A DNA stretch of 64,000 nucleotides from Methylobacterium mesophilicum (GCF_022179445.1 NZ_BPQU01000008.1:62001-126000), one strand, 5' to 3'; positions 50,171 to 59,435 are shown, counted from the stretch's first letter. The notes: generated by a model from the letters alone, not told the origin. Translations and numbers: made by a program.

Positions 50171-50304
50171 GGCGGATCCCTGCGTCTAATGTCCGAAAAA
50201 GGTGGATCTTTGACATATGGGATATGCCGACGGGCGTCTAGGTTTCAGCGCAACGGGCGTGGGCAACACCCCGCGCAGACACGTCGCTCTGGGACCCGAC
50301 CGCC

Positions 50305-51222
50305 ATGATTGTGCAACCCGCCACCAGCCTGGGCCACGAAGCACAGGACTACACCCGCCGTTGGCTCCCGTCCGGCGAGATCGCCGCCACGACCCTGCCG
50401 GACGGGACCCGCATCCGGTACGTCAAGGTCGGCAGGGGGCCGGACCTCATCCTCACCCACACGGTGAGGACCCAACTCGACCTGTTCCAGCGCGTGATCC
50501 CGCTGCTGTCGCCGCACTTCACGGTGTACGCACTCGACCTGCCGGGTTTCGGTTGGTCGGACCTGAGACCGGACGCCCCGAAGGACGAGCCCACCCTGCG
50601 GGCGGCTCTGAGGGCGTTCATCGCCACCCTCGGCATCGAGCGCCCGACCCTCGCAGGCGAGTCCATCGGGGCTACGCTGTCGCTCTCGCTCGCCGCGGAA
50701 CTCGGTGATGAAGTCGAGCGGGTCTTCGCGTTCAACACCTACGACTACCTGCCGGGACTGGAACGGTCGAACCTCCTGGCCTCGATTATCATCAAGAGCG
50801 TGCGGGCGCCGGTCGTCGGTCCGATCTTCGCAGCGCTGGAGAACCGGGCCATCACCGGCGGCATTATGAGCGGAGGCTTTCACGACCCGCGCAGCCTGCC
50901 ATCCGACCTCTTGGACGAGTACGCCCGGGTCGGGGGTCGAACTGGCTACAGTAAGGCCGCGCGGACGTTGCTCAAGGCACTCCCGAGCTTCGTCGCCGCC
51001 CGCGCCCGGTATCGTTCGGTCACCGCGCCGGTCACACTCGTTTGGGGCGACAGGGATTGGGCTAGGCCCCGGGACCGCGCGGGCGTCGAGGCCGCCATCT
51101 CCTCGCCGGAGGTCATCACCCTCGACCGGACGGGGCACTTCAGCGCGCTGGAACGCCCCAAGGCCTGGGCTGACATCATCCTCGCGCGGACGGCGAAGAC
51201 GAAGGTCTCGGCCGTCCGCTGA
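50305..51222 (+). CDS. Alpha/beta hydrolase
   Basis: Encodes 305 residues with the alpha/beta fold. GPDLILTHTVRTQ is the oxyanion-side loop with a His-Thr in place of the common HG. The nucleophile is Ser120 in LAGESIGATLSL. The acid lies in VWGDRDWARP and the base His in LDRTGHFSALERP. The substrate is unknown. Given the divergent GlxA-type regulator and the DUF302 gene downstream, it may belong to a small stress- or substrate-induced cluster. Confidence 0.88.
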   Translation: MIVQPATSLGHEAQDYTRRWLPSGEIAATTLPDGTRIRYVKVGRGPDLILTHTVRTQLDLFQRVIPLLSPHFTVYALDLPGFGWSDLRPDAPKDEPTLRAALRAFIATLGIERPTLAGESIGATLSLSLAAELGDEVERVFAFNTYDYLPGLERSNLLASIIIKSVRAPVVGPIFAALENRAITGGIMSGGFHDPRSLPSDLLDEYARVGGRTGYSKAARTLLKALPSFVAARARYRSVTAPVTLVWGDRDWARPRDRAGVEAAISSPEVITLDRTGHFSALERPKAWADIILARTAKTKVSAVR

Positions 51223-51331
51223 CCGCCTGCTGTCTTCGCCGTCCGGATCCCGCACTCTGCGGTCGGGACGGGGCGAGATCCGCTGTCATGGCCTACGCCC
51301 CATTCGCCGCGAGAAACGTGGAATTGATACC

Positions 51332-51820
51332 ATGTCCGAACAGATGACCTCGACCCACGTCACGGTTGAGCACGTGACGCTCCGCTGTCTGAAGTCTTTC
51401 GAGGCGGTGCGCTCCTCCCTGGAAGCTTCGGTGCCTCCGCTCGATCACGCCTATGCCAAGCTCCTGCTCAACGGGAAGGTGGATGAGGCGCGCGACCTCC
51501 TGGAACGACAGGCGCCACTCTCGATCTTCGGTGCCCGAGACCATGGCGGCCTGCTCCTCACGGCCGGACTGACCCGCAGCGCCATCCAGTACGACATCGG
51601 CAATCCGCTGACGGCCGTGCGGATGACCCGGCACGCTCTTTCAGCCGCCTTGTATGCGCCGATCCGGGTGCTGCTGCGTGAGGATGCTAATGGCAATGTC
51701 GCGTTCGAATACGATCGCCCGGCCAGCACCTTCGGTCAATTCGGAAAGCCGGAGGTCGATGAAGTCGCCCGTAACTTGGACGATCAGCTCCGAGCCGTTC
51801 TCGCGATGGCTGCGGGCTGA
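51332..51820 (+). CDS. DUF302 domain protein
   Basis: Encodes 162 residues. A central region, GGLLLTAGLTRSAIQYDIGNPL followed by MTRHALSAALYAPIRVLLRED and VAFEYDRPASTFGQFG, has the order and GNP-x-x-A pattern of DUF302 proteins. It is cytosolic with no signal. Function of the family is unknown. It is on the same strand as the hydrolase, 109 bases after it. Confidence 0.85.
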   Translation: MSEQMTSTHVTVEHVTLRCLKSFEAVRSSLEASVPPLDHAYAKLLLNGKVDEARDLLERQAPLSIFGARDHGGLLLTAGLTRSAIQYDIGNPLTAVRMTRHALSAALYAPIRVLLREDANGNVAFEYDRPASTFGQFGKPEVDEVARNLDDQLRAVLAMAAG

Positions 51821-51963
51821 AGAATAGCGATTCTCCTGGGCGGTCCTCTTCGACGATTCCAGTGACGGAAGAAGGACGACGCCCAACTCTGCGAAGCGTC
51901 GACGGATTTAGCGCGACTATCGTGGCAGTATTCCTACACCCTTTTTATTCAGAAGATGAGCTC

Positions 51964-52422
51964 ATGAAAAAATCACCGCTCCTTGCCACTGCAATCGCCC
52001 TGATGTTTTCTGGAATAGCATCGGCCGATCAGACCGTAACAGACGCGCGGGATCTGTTCGCCAAATTCGTGACTGCGCAGAATGCCCATGCCGTGGATGA
52101 CGTGAAATCCATGCTCTGGGCTTCGCCGGAGACACTTTTCTTCTCGCGCGGCGCAGACATCCGGGGAGCCGACGCTGTGGTTGAGCGCTTCAAAAGCTAC
52201 TATCAAGGCACTTGGCGCTTGAACCCGGACATGAGCAAATTCCACGCAACGGTACTTTCAACCGATGTGGTCCAGATCCTTGTTCCTATTGTCTTCACGC
52301 GTGGGCTTCCCGGACATGAGCCGCAGAGCGACACTTTTCTGATCTGTCAGACACTCAAGAAAACTCAGGACGGGTGGCGTATCGCTTCGATCTTGCCGAT
52401 AGCTAACAATACACTGAGATAG
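51964..52422 (+). CDS. Secreted SnoaL/NTF2-like protein
   Basis: Encodes 152 residues. A signal peptide (MKKSPLLATAIALMFSGIAS, cut after SADQ-like sequence) precedes a NTF2-like fold: ARDLFAKFVTAQNAHAVDDV, then FFSRGADIRGADAVVERFKSY and LKKTQDGWRIASILP at the end. The fold is used by isomerases, hydratases and non-catalytic binders. No specific role can be given. ATG 51964 is placed just before the signal peptide, with GATGAGCTC upstream. Confidence 0.75.
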   Translation: MKKSPLLATAIALMFSGIASADQTVTDARDLFAKFVTAQNAHAVDDVKSMLWASPETLFFSRGADIRGADAVVERFKSYYQGTWRLNPDMSKFHATVLSTDVVQILVPIVFTRGLPGHEPQSDTFLICQTLKKTQDGWRIASILPIANNTLR

Positions 52423-52633
52423 CGGCTCATCGCCGTAATCCGCTGCGCCATAACCCACTAAATCAGGCGTCGATAGCGCCTTCGGCGACCAGAGACCGGC
52501 GCCGTGTGAACTTTCAGAGTCTGCGAATATTCGCGCGCAGGCACAGCAATGTCCTGCAAAGATTCCAGAGACGCCATCTTTCCAGGTCTATAATCCGAGA
52601 TTTCGCGAATTCCTATCAACAATGGGAGTTATT

Positions 52634-53401
52634 ATGCAGACGCGTCTCCTTCCGATCGCCGCGGCCCTGATGTCCGGGGTGATATCGACCACCGCACATT
52701 CAGCCGGGCTTCCAAGCTACGCGGCTCACAATATCGTGCTCGTCCACGGCGCGTTCGTCGACCAATCGAGTTGGAAGCCTGTGGCCGACATTCTCACCAA
52801 GAAAGGCTACACTGTAACGCTCGTCGAAAATCCGTTGACGTCGCTTGCGGCCGACGTCGAGGACACCAGGCGTGCGCTGGCAAAGCAGGACGGAAAAACT
52901 GTTCTGGTCGGACATTCCTGGGGCGGCGTAGTCATCACCCAGGCCGGCAACGATCCCAAGGTGTCGGCGCTCGTCTATGTCTCGGCATTCGCGCCAGACG
53001 TCGGGCAATCTTTGGCGGCACTCGCCAAGAGCGGTCCGGTGACTGAAGGTGCTGCGGCAATTCATCCGGATGTGAAAGGAAATTTGTACATTGATCCCAA
53101 AGTATTCCCGTCGGCGGTCGCGGCTGACCTGCCCCCACAGATCGCCCGTGCCCTGGCTGACCATCAGCTGCCACTGAACCACACCGCGTTCGAGGCACCT
53201 GTCGATGTGGCCGCCTGGCGCCACAAGCCGACGTTTTACGTAGTTAGCGCCAAAGACAAGGTTATCGCACCGGAGGTGCAGAAGTTCTTCGCTGCCGAGA
53301 TGAAGGCCCAAACGACAGAAGTGGCCGGCAGCCACGCTTCACTGGTTGTTCACGCGCCGGAAGTCGCTGCGGCCATCGAAAGGGCCACGCTCGTCAAGTG
53401 A
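52634..53401 (+). CDS. Secreted alpha/beta hydrolase
   Basis: Encodes 255 residues. Signal peptide MQTRLLPIAAALMSGVISTT then AHSA. The oxyanion loop is IVLVHGAFVDQSSW, the nucleophile Ser95 lies in VGHSWGGVVITQAG, the acid in VVSAKDKVIAP, and the base His in AGSHASLVVHAP. It resembles esterase-like members often induced by stress. ATG 52634 is preferred to ATG 52622 because GGGAG lies just in front of it. The expected location is the periplasm. Confidence 0.87.
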   Translation: MQTRLLPIAAALMSGVISTTAHSAGLPSYAAHNIVLVHGAFVDQSSWKPVADILTKKGYTVTLVENPLTSLAADVEDTRRALAKQDGKTVLVGHSWGGVVITQAGNDPKVSALVYVSAFAPDVGQSLAALAKSGPVTEGAAAIHPDVKGNLYIDPKVFPSAVAADLPPQIARALADHQLPLNHTAFEAPVDVAAWRHKPTFYVVSAKDKVIAPEVQKFFAAEMKAQTTEVAGSHASLVVHAPEVAAAIERATLVK

Positions 53402-54282
53402 CAGAACCGCTCCCGACTCACCGAGGCGGGAGCGGGCCCATCATGGACCAGAGGACGACCTCGGCGGTGAGCTAGCTCACCCAATTAGGATAGCGAACCA
53501 CATATCGCTGACGCAAGCACCCGAGCGCGGAGCCTGTCCCATTCGTGGTCGCCTCCGGATCCGCTGGAAGATCGAGTAGGAGGCCGGCCAGCAGGTGCTG
53601 TACCTCGACAGGACTGAGCACGGCATTTCGCTGATCGAGACGCCGTCCCGGAAAGGCTGTGAATCGAGCCTGCGCCAGCGACATTTTGTGCTGCATCGCG
53701 AGGTGGACAAAGGCCTCGACTATGGGCTCGCCGGATCGCGCTGAATGATGCGTGCGCCGCCTCCCAAGAGGTGAATCCTGCCGGTGCATGAGGGCTGATC
53801 CCGACCGTGCCCAGCAGTTGTTCAGGCTTCGCCGAGACCAGCGAGCATGAGAATGACCGGAGTGGCGCGGAGGCGGGATGCGCCGAATGCTCGGGTCCGT
53901 CGAGGGTCGGTGACGACGGGTCCGCTAAGCGCTCCGCCACGTTGCCAAGATGACGGGCGACTTTCGCCCGATCCAAGCCGGCCGCTTTGCGCCCATCCCG
54001 GTCATTCAAGGAGCCTCGGGCGCTCACCAATAGCGGACATTCAGCGCGACGGCTGTTTCGCCGGGCAATTCGCATAAGGGCGGCTTATGGCACGAAACGC
54101 CGGTCCAATCGGTCCTTCAACTGGATGAAACACTGGTCCGCAAGAGCACTGGGGATACAGCGCGGCTTCCCCGCGGTCGCGCTCGCGCCTATCTTAGGAT
54201 CATCCCCTGCTGTCGCGGTCGGGAATGCGCAAGGCCGGGCGAGCCGTAATGATATGGCCGCCCGGCCGGTGTGGTCCGTCCT
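53402..54282. other. Gene-poor region with decayed sequence
   Basis: Nearly 900 bases without a convincing gene. A plus-strand frame at about 53579-53743 (EAGQQVLYLDRTEHGISLIE onward) looks like a remnant of a coding sequence but has no start. A hairpin at 54233-54267 (GGCCGGGCG / CGCCCGGCC) lies past the PAS gene. It is probably degraded mobile or gene debris. Confidence 0.45.
54233..54267 (-). terminator. Possible terminator hairpin of the PAS gene
   Basis: A nine-pair GC stem (GGCCGGGCG / CGCCCGGCC) with a 17-base loop, 15 bases past the PAS-protein stop. No T tract is present, so the call is tentative. Confidence 0.35.
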
Positions 54283-54831
54283 TCAGTGGAAACGACCTTC
54301 CCGGTCGGTCGAGGTCATGTTCCGCGCCAGCAGGCTGCCGGCCACCATCAGCGCCTGCCTCAGCACCGGCAGCATTTCCTTGGCGTGGTCCTGCTCAATG
54401 AGCCCGTGCGCCATCAGGAGATGGTCTGCGACGAGTTCGAGGGTCGAGCCCGGTGGCGTCGTCGGGCTCATGGGTGGCGGGACAAAGCGGTTGAGCGTGC
54501 CGTAGGCTGTCAGCCGTTCCAAGCCGCTGACGGCGATCTCTGTCAGTGAGCCGAGATAGCCGAGGAAGGTGTGGTCTGGCGGCCCGTAGGACGGGACGGC
54601 CCCGATCATCACCCAGGCGAAGCTGCCATCGGCAAGGCGTAGGCGCAGGCTGTACTCGCTCTGTTGATCGCGAGCGTTGCGCAAGAAGGCGACGGCGCTC
54701 TCGTGATCTTCCGGATGCACGCACTGAAACCACCCGTGCCCAACGGCCTCGTCGGCGGCTTGCCCGGTGAAGGCGGTCCACTCGGGACTGACATAGCTCA
54801 GGCCGCCTTCCGCCTTCGTGACGAAGATCAT
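54283..54831 (-). CDS. Single-PAS-domain protein
   Basis: Encodes 182 residues. Residues 8-110 are a PAS fold of PAS_3 type: GLSYVSPEWTAFTGQAADEA, then WFQCVHPEDHESAVAFL and YSLRLRLADGSFAWVMIGAVP. The C-terminal 70 residues form helices (ELVADHLLMAHGLIEQDHAK). No kinase, GGDEF or HTH output is attached. It may be a soluble sensor or a fragment of a longer regulator. The start is ATG 54831. Confidence 0.8.
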   Translation of the reverse strand: MIFVTKAEGGLSYVSPEWTAFTGQAADEAVGHGWFQCVHPEDHESAVAFLRNARDQQSEYSLRLRLADGSFAWVMIGAVPSYGPPDHTFLGYLGSLTEIAVSGLERLTAYGTLNRFVPPPMSPTTPPGSTLELVADHLLMAHGLIEQDHAKEMLPVLRQALMVAGSLLARNMTSTDREGRFH

Positions 54832-54952
54832 CCGCAGTGCTCCTTAAATTCCATTCGGTATCAGCTTCAGGGGTGAGCACGTACTACCGGCGGCGAAGGC
54901 GTATCTGAATGGTGTGGAACCACTTTTTCGTAGGCCCGGTTTCGAGATTGTC

Positions 54953-55168
54953 ATGGCCAAATCCGACGACCCCAAGCGGGCGATCCTGCACAACATAGCG
55001 GATGTGCTCGGCGTGCCCGTCGAACAGTTCTACGGCGGTGACCCGGCTCTGAAGGCGAGCGCGGGTGAAGACGATTGCTTGCGCTTGTGGCGCAAGATCA
55101 GATCGGACAAAGGCCGGGCACAGGCCCTGAAAGCTCTCCAAGCAATTGCGGACGAAGAGGCGAACTAG
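54953..55168 (+). CDS. Small helical protein, XRE-tail-like
   Basis: Encodes 71 residues. AILHNIADVLGVPVEQFYGG resembles the last helix and post-HTH turn of XRE-type regulators, but the DNA-reading part seems missing. A polar helical tail follows (KIRSDKGRAQALKALQAIAD). ATG 54953 begins after a short leader. No full-length family match is recognised. It may be a small transcription-related protein, similar in style to the gene at 55732. Confidence 0.5.
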   Translation: MAKSDDPKRAILHNIADVLGVPVEQFYGGDPALKASAGEDDCLRLWRKIRSDKGRAQALKALQAIADEEAN

Positions 55169-55228
55169 CGATCCGCATCCTGCTGCCCGCTGGTGGACGC
55201 CCCCGGCACGCTGCAGTAGCTCTCCGGC

Positions 55229-55492
55229 ATGGCCAGCAACCCGACCGTGTCCGACCTCCTGAAATCGAAAGAGGTCACCGATGCGCAAGTGAGCGCTGCG
55301 GTCGACGCGGTGCTCGCCAATGCCAAGATCGGCCCGTTCGAGCTGGCTTCCGGCTGGGTCTTGGACGTCACCGCGGCCGTTAAGGCAGATCGACACGCAA
55401 CGGCCACCCTGAAGGAGCCGACAGCCCGACCTGGCAGCAAGCGAGCTGCGGTCAAATCTGCGATCCTACTCGCGCACCCGGTGAAGGGCTGA
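55229..55492 (+). CDS. Hypothetical protein
   Basis: Encodes 87 residues. A polar helical start (SDLLKSKEVTDAQVSAAVDA) precedes a mixed segment and a basic tail with RPGSKRAAVKSAILLAHPV. No signal or known motif. The next gene starts four bases after the stop, on the same strand, so the two probably share a transcript. Confidence 0.45.
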   Translation: MASNPTVSDLLKSKEVTDAQVSAAVDAVLANAKIGPFELASGWVLDVTAAVKADRHATATLKEPTARPGSKRAAVKSAILLAHPVKG

Positions 55493-55495
55493 GCT

Positions 55496-55699
55496 TTGAA
55501 AGACGAACTTGACCCAAATCACGAGATCGTCGTCGAGCGTCTGATGTTGGGCCTGCGGGGCTTCGCGCGTGGGCTTGGCCTTGATGAGAAAGTCGTCCGG
55601 CACATCGTGAACCGCTTCATCATCGATATGCCGCTAACTCCGGATGATGAGCGTATGGCGGAGGCCCGAGACTGGATGCTGATCGCGTCCGCGTAGGCG
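55496..55699 (+). CDS. Hypothetical small protein
   Basis: Encodes 66 residues from TTG 55496: acidic, helical, with LMLGLRGFARGLGLDEKVVR. It ends at TAG near 55696. No known domain. The start is uncertain because TTG is weak, but spacing to the previous stop is only four bases. Confidence 0.4.
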
Positions 55700-55731
55700 A
55701 ACGGACGAAGGCTCCACCCCGGGGACTATCC

Positions 55732-55962
55732 TCAGGCCCTCTTGGCACGCTGTGCTGCTTCCCGGACATATGCGAGGCACGATTGCCTGAGCTCAGGATC
55801 CGAAATTATTGAGAACAGGTTCAGAAGTTCTACCGCCTGCACACCTACGGGGGCGCCGCTTAAGTCCAGCGTATAGCTGGCTTGATCATCAAATATATCG
55901 CTGGAGACGCCAAGGGTCTGAGCTACTCGCTGCAGTGTGAACTGAGTGCGATCGTCGTCCAT
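55732..55962 (-). CDS. Small helical protein, XRE-tail-like
   Basis: Encodes 76 residues. FTLQRVAQTLGVSSDIFDD has the same style of segment as the gene at 54953 (helix, LGV, acidic or aromatic turn), and LRQSCLAYVREAAQRAKRA forms a polar C-terminal helix. This looks like the end of an XRE-type regulator without a canonical HTH. The GC content just upstream (55960-56150) drops sharply. Function unknown. Confidence 0.5.
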   Translation of the reverse strand: MDDDRTQFTLQRVAQTLGVSSDIFDDQASYTLDLSGAPVGVQAVELLNLFSIISDPELRQSCLAYVREAAQRAKRA

Positions 55963-56174
55963 TTTTGATACCAGCGATCTTCAAATACTAATTCTACAGA
56001 TTGCCATTTTGATAACAGAATTTTCCAAATCCGTAAATGATAGGGGAAGAAAACTAGCAATTGCAACATTCAATCGTGCAATCAGCCCGCCTCAGATCCA
56101 AGTTTGTAACTGTGCGAAACTTTTGCACCGGAGCATTCGTAAGAAGCTCAGACATAGTGGGAGGGGGCAGTTGA

Positions 56175-56732
56175 ATGGTATCTTTTACCGCAACGGTTCC
56201 AGCTTTGCAGGCAGCAGGGCTGATCGGTATCTGGAATACGGACGTCGCCGCAGGTCGCTCTGTCCTTGATGAAGGCGCAGCTGCCGTGCTGGCTGGCAAT
56301 GCCAGCCTCGCCGGCGAGCCGCTGCCCCTCGAAGCCGCCCTCGGACGCACACATCCGGACGATCGGGACTGGTTGTTCGCACAGATCCGCCAGGCTCGCC
56401 GGACCGGCGGTCCGTTCTCGGCTGAGTTCCGGATCCTAACCGAGTCGGGCGAGGTGCGCTGGATCCTCAACCGAGGCACCCTTTCGCACAACGAGAGCGG
56501 CGTGATGCAAGGCCTTGGTGTCTACATCGAGACTACGGACAGTCACCGCGGCTCCGCCATTTCGGCTGCCTTACTCACCCCCGATATCGAGGATCCGCTG
56601 CTTGTGGCTGCCGATCGCTGCATTGAAGCGCATACGGCGCTTAAGCAGGGTGCTCATGCCGATCTCGGCAGCCTGTCGCAGGTGCTGCTGACAGGTATCG
56701 GTCACGCCATCGCCCGGCGTCGGCAGAGCTGA
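56175..56732 (+). CDS. Single-PAS-domain protein
   Basis: Encodes 185 residues. Residues 8-115 form a PAS domain: ALQAAGLIGIWNTDVAAG, then LGRTHPDDRDWLFAQIRQAR and FRILTESGEVRWILNRGTL. The C-terminal 60 residues are helical (DPLLVAADRCIEAHTALKQG). No output domain is attached, as in the gene at 54283. It probably senses a signal and works with partners. ATG 56175 follows GGGAGGGGGC, a possible ribosome site. Confidence 0.8.
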   Translation: MVSFTATVPALQAAGLIGIWNTDVAAGRSVLDEGAAAVLAGNASLAGEPLPLEAALGRTHPDDRDWLFAQIRQARRTGGPFSAEFRILTESGEVRWILNRGTLSHNESGVMQGLGVYIETTDSHRGSAISAALLTPDIEDPLLVAADRCIEAHTALKQGAHADLGSLSQVLLTGIGHAIARRRQS

Positions 56733-56789
56733 GGTGCTGAGGGTCAGTCGTGGGATGGCCCTGGCCCCCGTCTCACGGTAACTCGGCCC

Positions 56790-57032
56790 ATGCCCACCGA
56801 GATCCGTATCCCTCATCGCGGGCTTCAGCTTCAAGGCCTTCGCGCCTGCGCCTTGTACCCGCAGGGCATGCGGCACGGGGTGCATCCGAGCGTCATGCCG
56901 GTGCTTCAGGATCTTGGTCCGGTCGAGGAGATGCCGGTACGAGGGCCGTCCGGACGGAAGCTGTGGTTCCTGACGCAGGCCGGGCGCGAGCTGCTGACCG
57001 AGATCGGGATGAGCGAGCCGCGGGAGTCTTAG
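56790..57032 (+). CDS. Hypothetical small protein
   Basis: Encodes 80 residues: basic, His-rich early part (RIPHRGLQLQGLRACALYPQ) and a loop-rich C-terminal part (VRGPSGRKLWFLTQAGRELL) resembling a winged or hairpin element. No known family. It lies between PAS and CheB genes on the same strand. Confidence 0.4.
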   Translation: MPTEIRIPHRGLQLQGLRACALYPQGMRHGVHPSVMPVLQDLGPVEEMPVRGPSGRKLWFLTQAGRELLTEIGMSEPRES

Positions 57033-57132
57033 CGGTCGAGGCTGTGGCTCGACCCGATCGCCGACGGTCTACTCCGAACATTCCGCTGGGCGCGGACGAA
57101 CCGGAACCTGCCGCAGTGATTGCCACAGCGAA

Positions 57133-57693
57133 ATGGGTGTCATCATCGTCATCGCCACCTCTGCTGGTGGCCTCGGTCCGCTCATGCAGATCATCGCTGC
57201 GCTGCCACCCACCTGCCGCGCCTCCGTGTTCGTCGTCCAGCACATCGGGGCGAACGAGAGCATCCTCCCCGACATCCTCGCTCGGCGCGGCCATCTCCCG
57301 GCAGCCTTCGCGCAGCACGGCGAGGTGATCGAGCACGGCCGGATCTACGTGGCGCCGCCTGACCACCATATGCGGCTGCGCGCTGGCGCGATCTGGCTGG
57401 ATCAAGGCTCAAAGGTCCACTTCGCCCGTCCGGCCGCCGACCCCTTGTTCATCTCGGCCGCCGAAATCTACGGCACGCGCGTCATCGGGATCGTGCTCAG
57501 CGTCGCTAACAGCGATGGGGCCGCGGGCATTCTAGCGATCATGGCGCGCGGTGGCCTGGGCTTGGTGCAGAACCTGGACGAGGCCAAGTTCCCCGAGATG
57601 CCCCTAGCGGCGCTGAAGCTCGATCACCCTGAAGCTCCCCTTACTGCCAAGGGCCTCGCAGAGCGGGTCGCTGCGCATTGCGCTAGCTTCTGA
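57133..57693 (+). CDS. Stand-alone CheB-type methylesterase domain
   Basis: Encodes 186 residues matching the CheB catalytic domain only. TSAGG holds the catalytic Ser, VVQHIGANES the His, and IVLSVANSDGAAG the Asp (canonical LTGMGSDGAAG). No receiver domain is present. CheB removes methyl groups from chemoreceptor glutamates, but isolated versions are known outside chemotaxis loci and no chemotaxis genes are nearby. A regulatory role in the surrounding PAS-rich cluster is inference. Confidence 0.87.
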   Translation: MGVIIVIATSAGGLGPLMQIIAALPPTCRASVFVVQHIGANESILPDILARRGHLPAAFAQHGEVIEHGRIYVAPPDHHMRLRAGAIWLDQGSKVHFARPAADPLFISAAEIYGTRVIGIVLSVANSDGAAGILAIMARGGLGLVQNLDEAKFPEMPLAALKLDHPEAPLTAKGLAERVAAHCASF

Positions 57694-57708
57694 GCCAAGT
57701 CGGTCTGC

Positions 57709-58100
57709 TTACTTGCCGCCGCCCCTTCCCGCGAACTCCCAGATCGGCGGCCCCCATACCTTGCCCGGGGTATTCTGGTAGCCGGAGGTCCGCTCGAACA
57801 GGATCCGATCCGGCTCGACCGCCAGCGCCTTCTTGCCGGCGATCATCAGCCCCCGCAGTACTCGACCCGCGGCGTGCCGTGCTCGGGGTGGACGCCGAAG
57901 GGCTGCGACGCCGTCCAGCCTCGTCCGTGGGCGCCGGCGACGAAGCGGATGCAGAAATCGAGCGCCGACTCCCGAATCGTCGCCCACTGCGTCGGCGTGA
58001 GATGGCGGCATGGCGAGGCACGCTCGGAGATGTTCTCGATAGCCCCGTGCCACATCGCAACGGGGTTCGGGATCAGGGTGGGGGCGAGACCGGCTGACAT
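57709..58100 (-). pseudogene. Frameshifted hypothetical protein
   Basis: The first half, MSAGLAPTLIPNPVAMWHGA through PFGVHPEHGTPRVEYC, stops at 57846. The other frame carries on as LMIAGKKALAVEPDRILFER and ends at 57709. A single base missing from a G run at about 57851-57855 (five G where six would keep frame) joins the two halves. It may be a true mutation or a sequencing error. No family recognised. Confidence 0.7.
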
Positions 58101-58278
58101 CCGGCCGAGCTACGCCAGGTGCTGCCGGCATGCCATGCGGCTAGAAGCGGGTTTGCCTGATTTGGGTTGACAAACGGCTCGACCCCACCCCGATCTGCTC
58201 ACCGGGCGAAGGAGCATCCCATCTCACCAGCGGTCGAGCCGATGCGCAACGTGGCTCAAGCCCTTGGTGGAAAAGGGC

Positions 58279-58572
58279 TCAGTCGCTGATCTTGTCGTTC
58301 CCCTCCCGCCTGGGGGCTGAGAACTCTTCCAGGTGGTTCGCGGCATCGGCATACAACTCGAAGCGCCGAAGCAGAACGGCCCGCTTGGCTTCCTTCTTCG
58401 TGTCGTTCAGCTTCTCTTTTGCCCTGTCGGCCTTATCTCGAAACTTCTTAGCCAGATTATCAAATTTTTCGTCGATTTTACCCGTGACCTCGTTGGCCTC
58501 CTGCTTCAGGATTTCTGAATAATCCTTTTTCTCGGGCTTATTATCTGGCTGCTTCATGCTCTTTTTCCTCAT
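58279..58572 (-). CDS. Hypothetical highly charged helical protein
   Basis: Encodes 97 residues (an alternative ATG is at residue 6). It is nearly all Lys/Glu/Asp/Ala-rich helix, for example NLAKKFRDKADRAKEKLNDT, and is likely a coiled coil. No signal peptide or known domain. It resembles small stress or nucleoid-associated helical proteins in style only. Confidence 0.55.
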   Translation of the reverse strand: MRKKSMKQPDNKPEKKDYSEILKQEANEVTGKIDEKFDNLAKKFRDKADRAKEKLNDTKKEAKRAVLLRRFELYADAANHLEEFSAPRREGNDKISD

Positions 58573-58728
58573 TCACAACTGCTCGTGATGAGGGGCGTAT
58601 ACCGAAGCTTGGATACCGTGTCGCCTGCCGTACAATTTGGGCCGTCCTGACACGGCCAAGGTCATCTCATCGTCGTGGCACGGGCATAGAGGACGCCCCC
58701 TCTTAACTGTGCAACCCGATGGGGACCC

Positions 58729-58872
58729 GTGGTCGATTGGTCTGACTACCTCGACGAGAACCGCCCGGTGACCGCCGATCAAAGCTGGATGCGGATGTAC
58801 ATTGCCGCGGGGCTGATCGGCATGGGGACACTCGGCGTGATCGGCGGGATGCTCCACATCCTTCCGGCCTGA
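58729..58872 (+). CDS. Small single-pass membrane protein
   Basis: Encodes 47 residues from GTG 58729. Acidic head (VVDWSDYLDENRPVTADQ), then MRMYIAAGLIGMGTLGVIGG, one transmembrane helix, then a short tail MLHILPA. GGGGACCC lies right before the start. It is oriented away from the gene at 58279. No family recognised. Conservation is untested. Confidence 0.5.
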   Translation: MVDWSDYLDENRPVTADQSWMRMYIAAGLIGMGTLGVIGGMLHILPA

Positions 58873-58961
58873 TGATCAGCGTGACGCAATCTGGAAGGCA
58901 CCACTTCCCAGTCCGTATCCGGGGTCGGCAGAGCAAACGCGTTCCAGTCGGATCGAGCGTG

Positions 58962-59435
58962 TCAGGCCGCCAGCCGGTCCGGTCTCGCCCAGGTGGCCAA
59001 CCGCGAGTTGCGGTAACGCTGATCGGCAGTCACCTCTTGTCCGACCCAAGGCGGCAGCACGACGAACTGGTCCTCGTGCGCCATCTCAATCTCGGCCAGG
59101 ATCAGCCCATCGTGGGCACCGCCGAACACGTCCAGGTCCCAGACCGCACCAGCGTGCTCGATCCGGTAACGGGTCTTCTGGATGCGGGCGTGCATCGGCA
59201 CGTCGGCGAGCAGCGCCTCGCCCATCGACAACGGCACCTCGGTCTCGATCTCTTCCCGGCTGGCACCGCTCTTCGGCCCCTTCCACGTCAGGAACGCTCG
59301 GTCGCCCGCGCGGCGGACCCGGAGGGTGTTGTTGGCGTCGGTGTAGAGGTAGCCCTGGACGAGGAGCGTGCCGGATTGGCAGAGGGGCAGAACGGCAGGC
59401 GTGCAGAGAAACTTGCGCTCGATTTCGAGTGGCAT
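58962..59435 (-). CDS. CYTH-domain protein (triphosphate tunnel metalloenzyme-like)
   Basis: Encodes 157 residues, beginning MPLEIERKFL with the ExExK signature that gives the family its metal site. LLVQGYLYTDANNTLRVRRAGDRAFLTWKG continues the beta-barrel with the basic residues that bind phosphates. WDLDVFGGAHDGLILAEIEM and the EVTADQRYRNSRLA end are typical. Family members act on inorganic triphosphate or related substrates. The real substrate is not known. Confidence 0.9.
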   Translation of the reverse strand: MPLEIERKFLCTPAVLPLCQSGTLLVQGYLYTDANNTLRVRRAGDRAFLTWKGPKSGASREEIETEVPLSMGEALLADVPMHARIQKTRYRIEHAGAVWDLDVFGGAHDGLILAEIEMAHEDQFVVLPPWVGQEVTADQRYRNSRLATWARPDRLAA

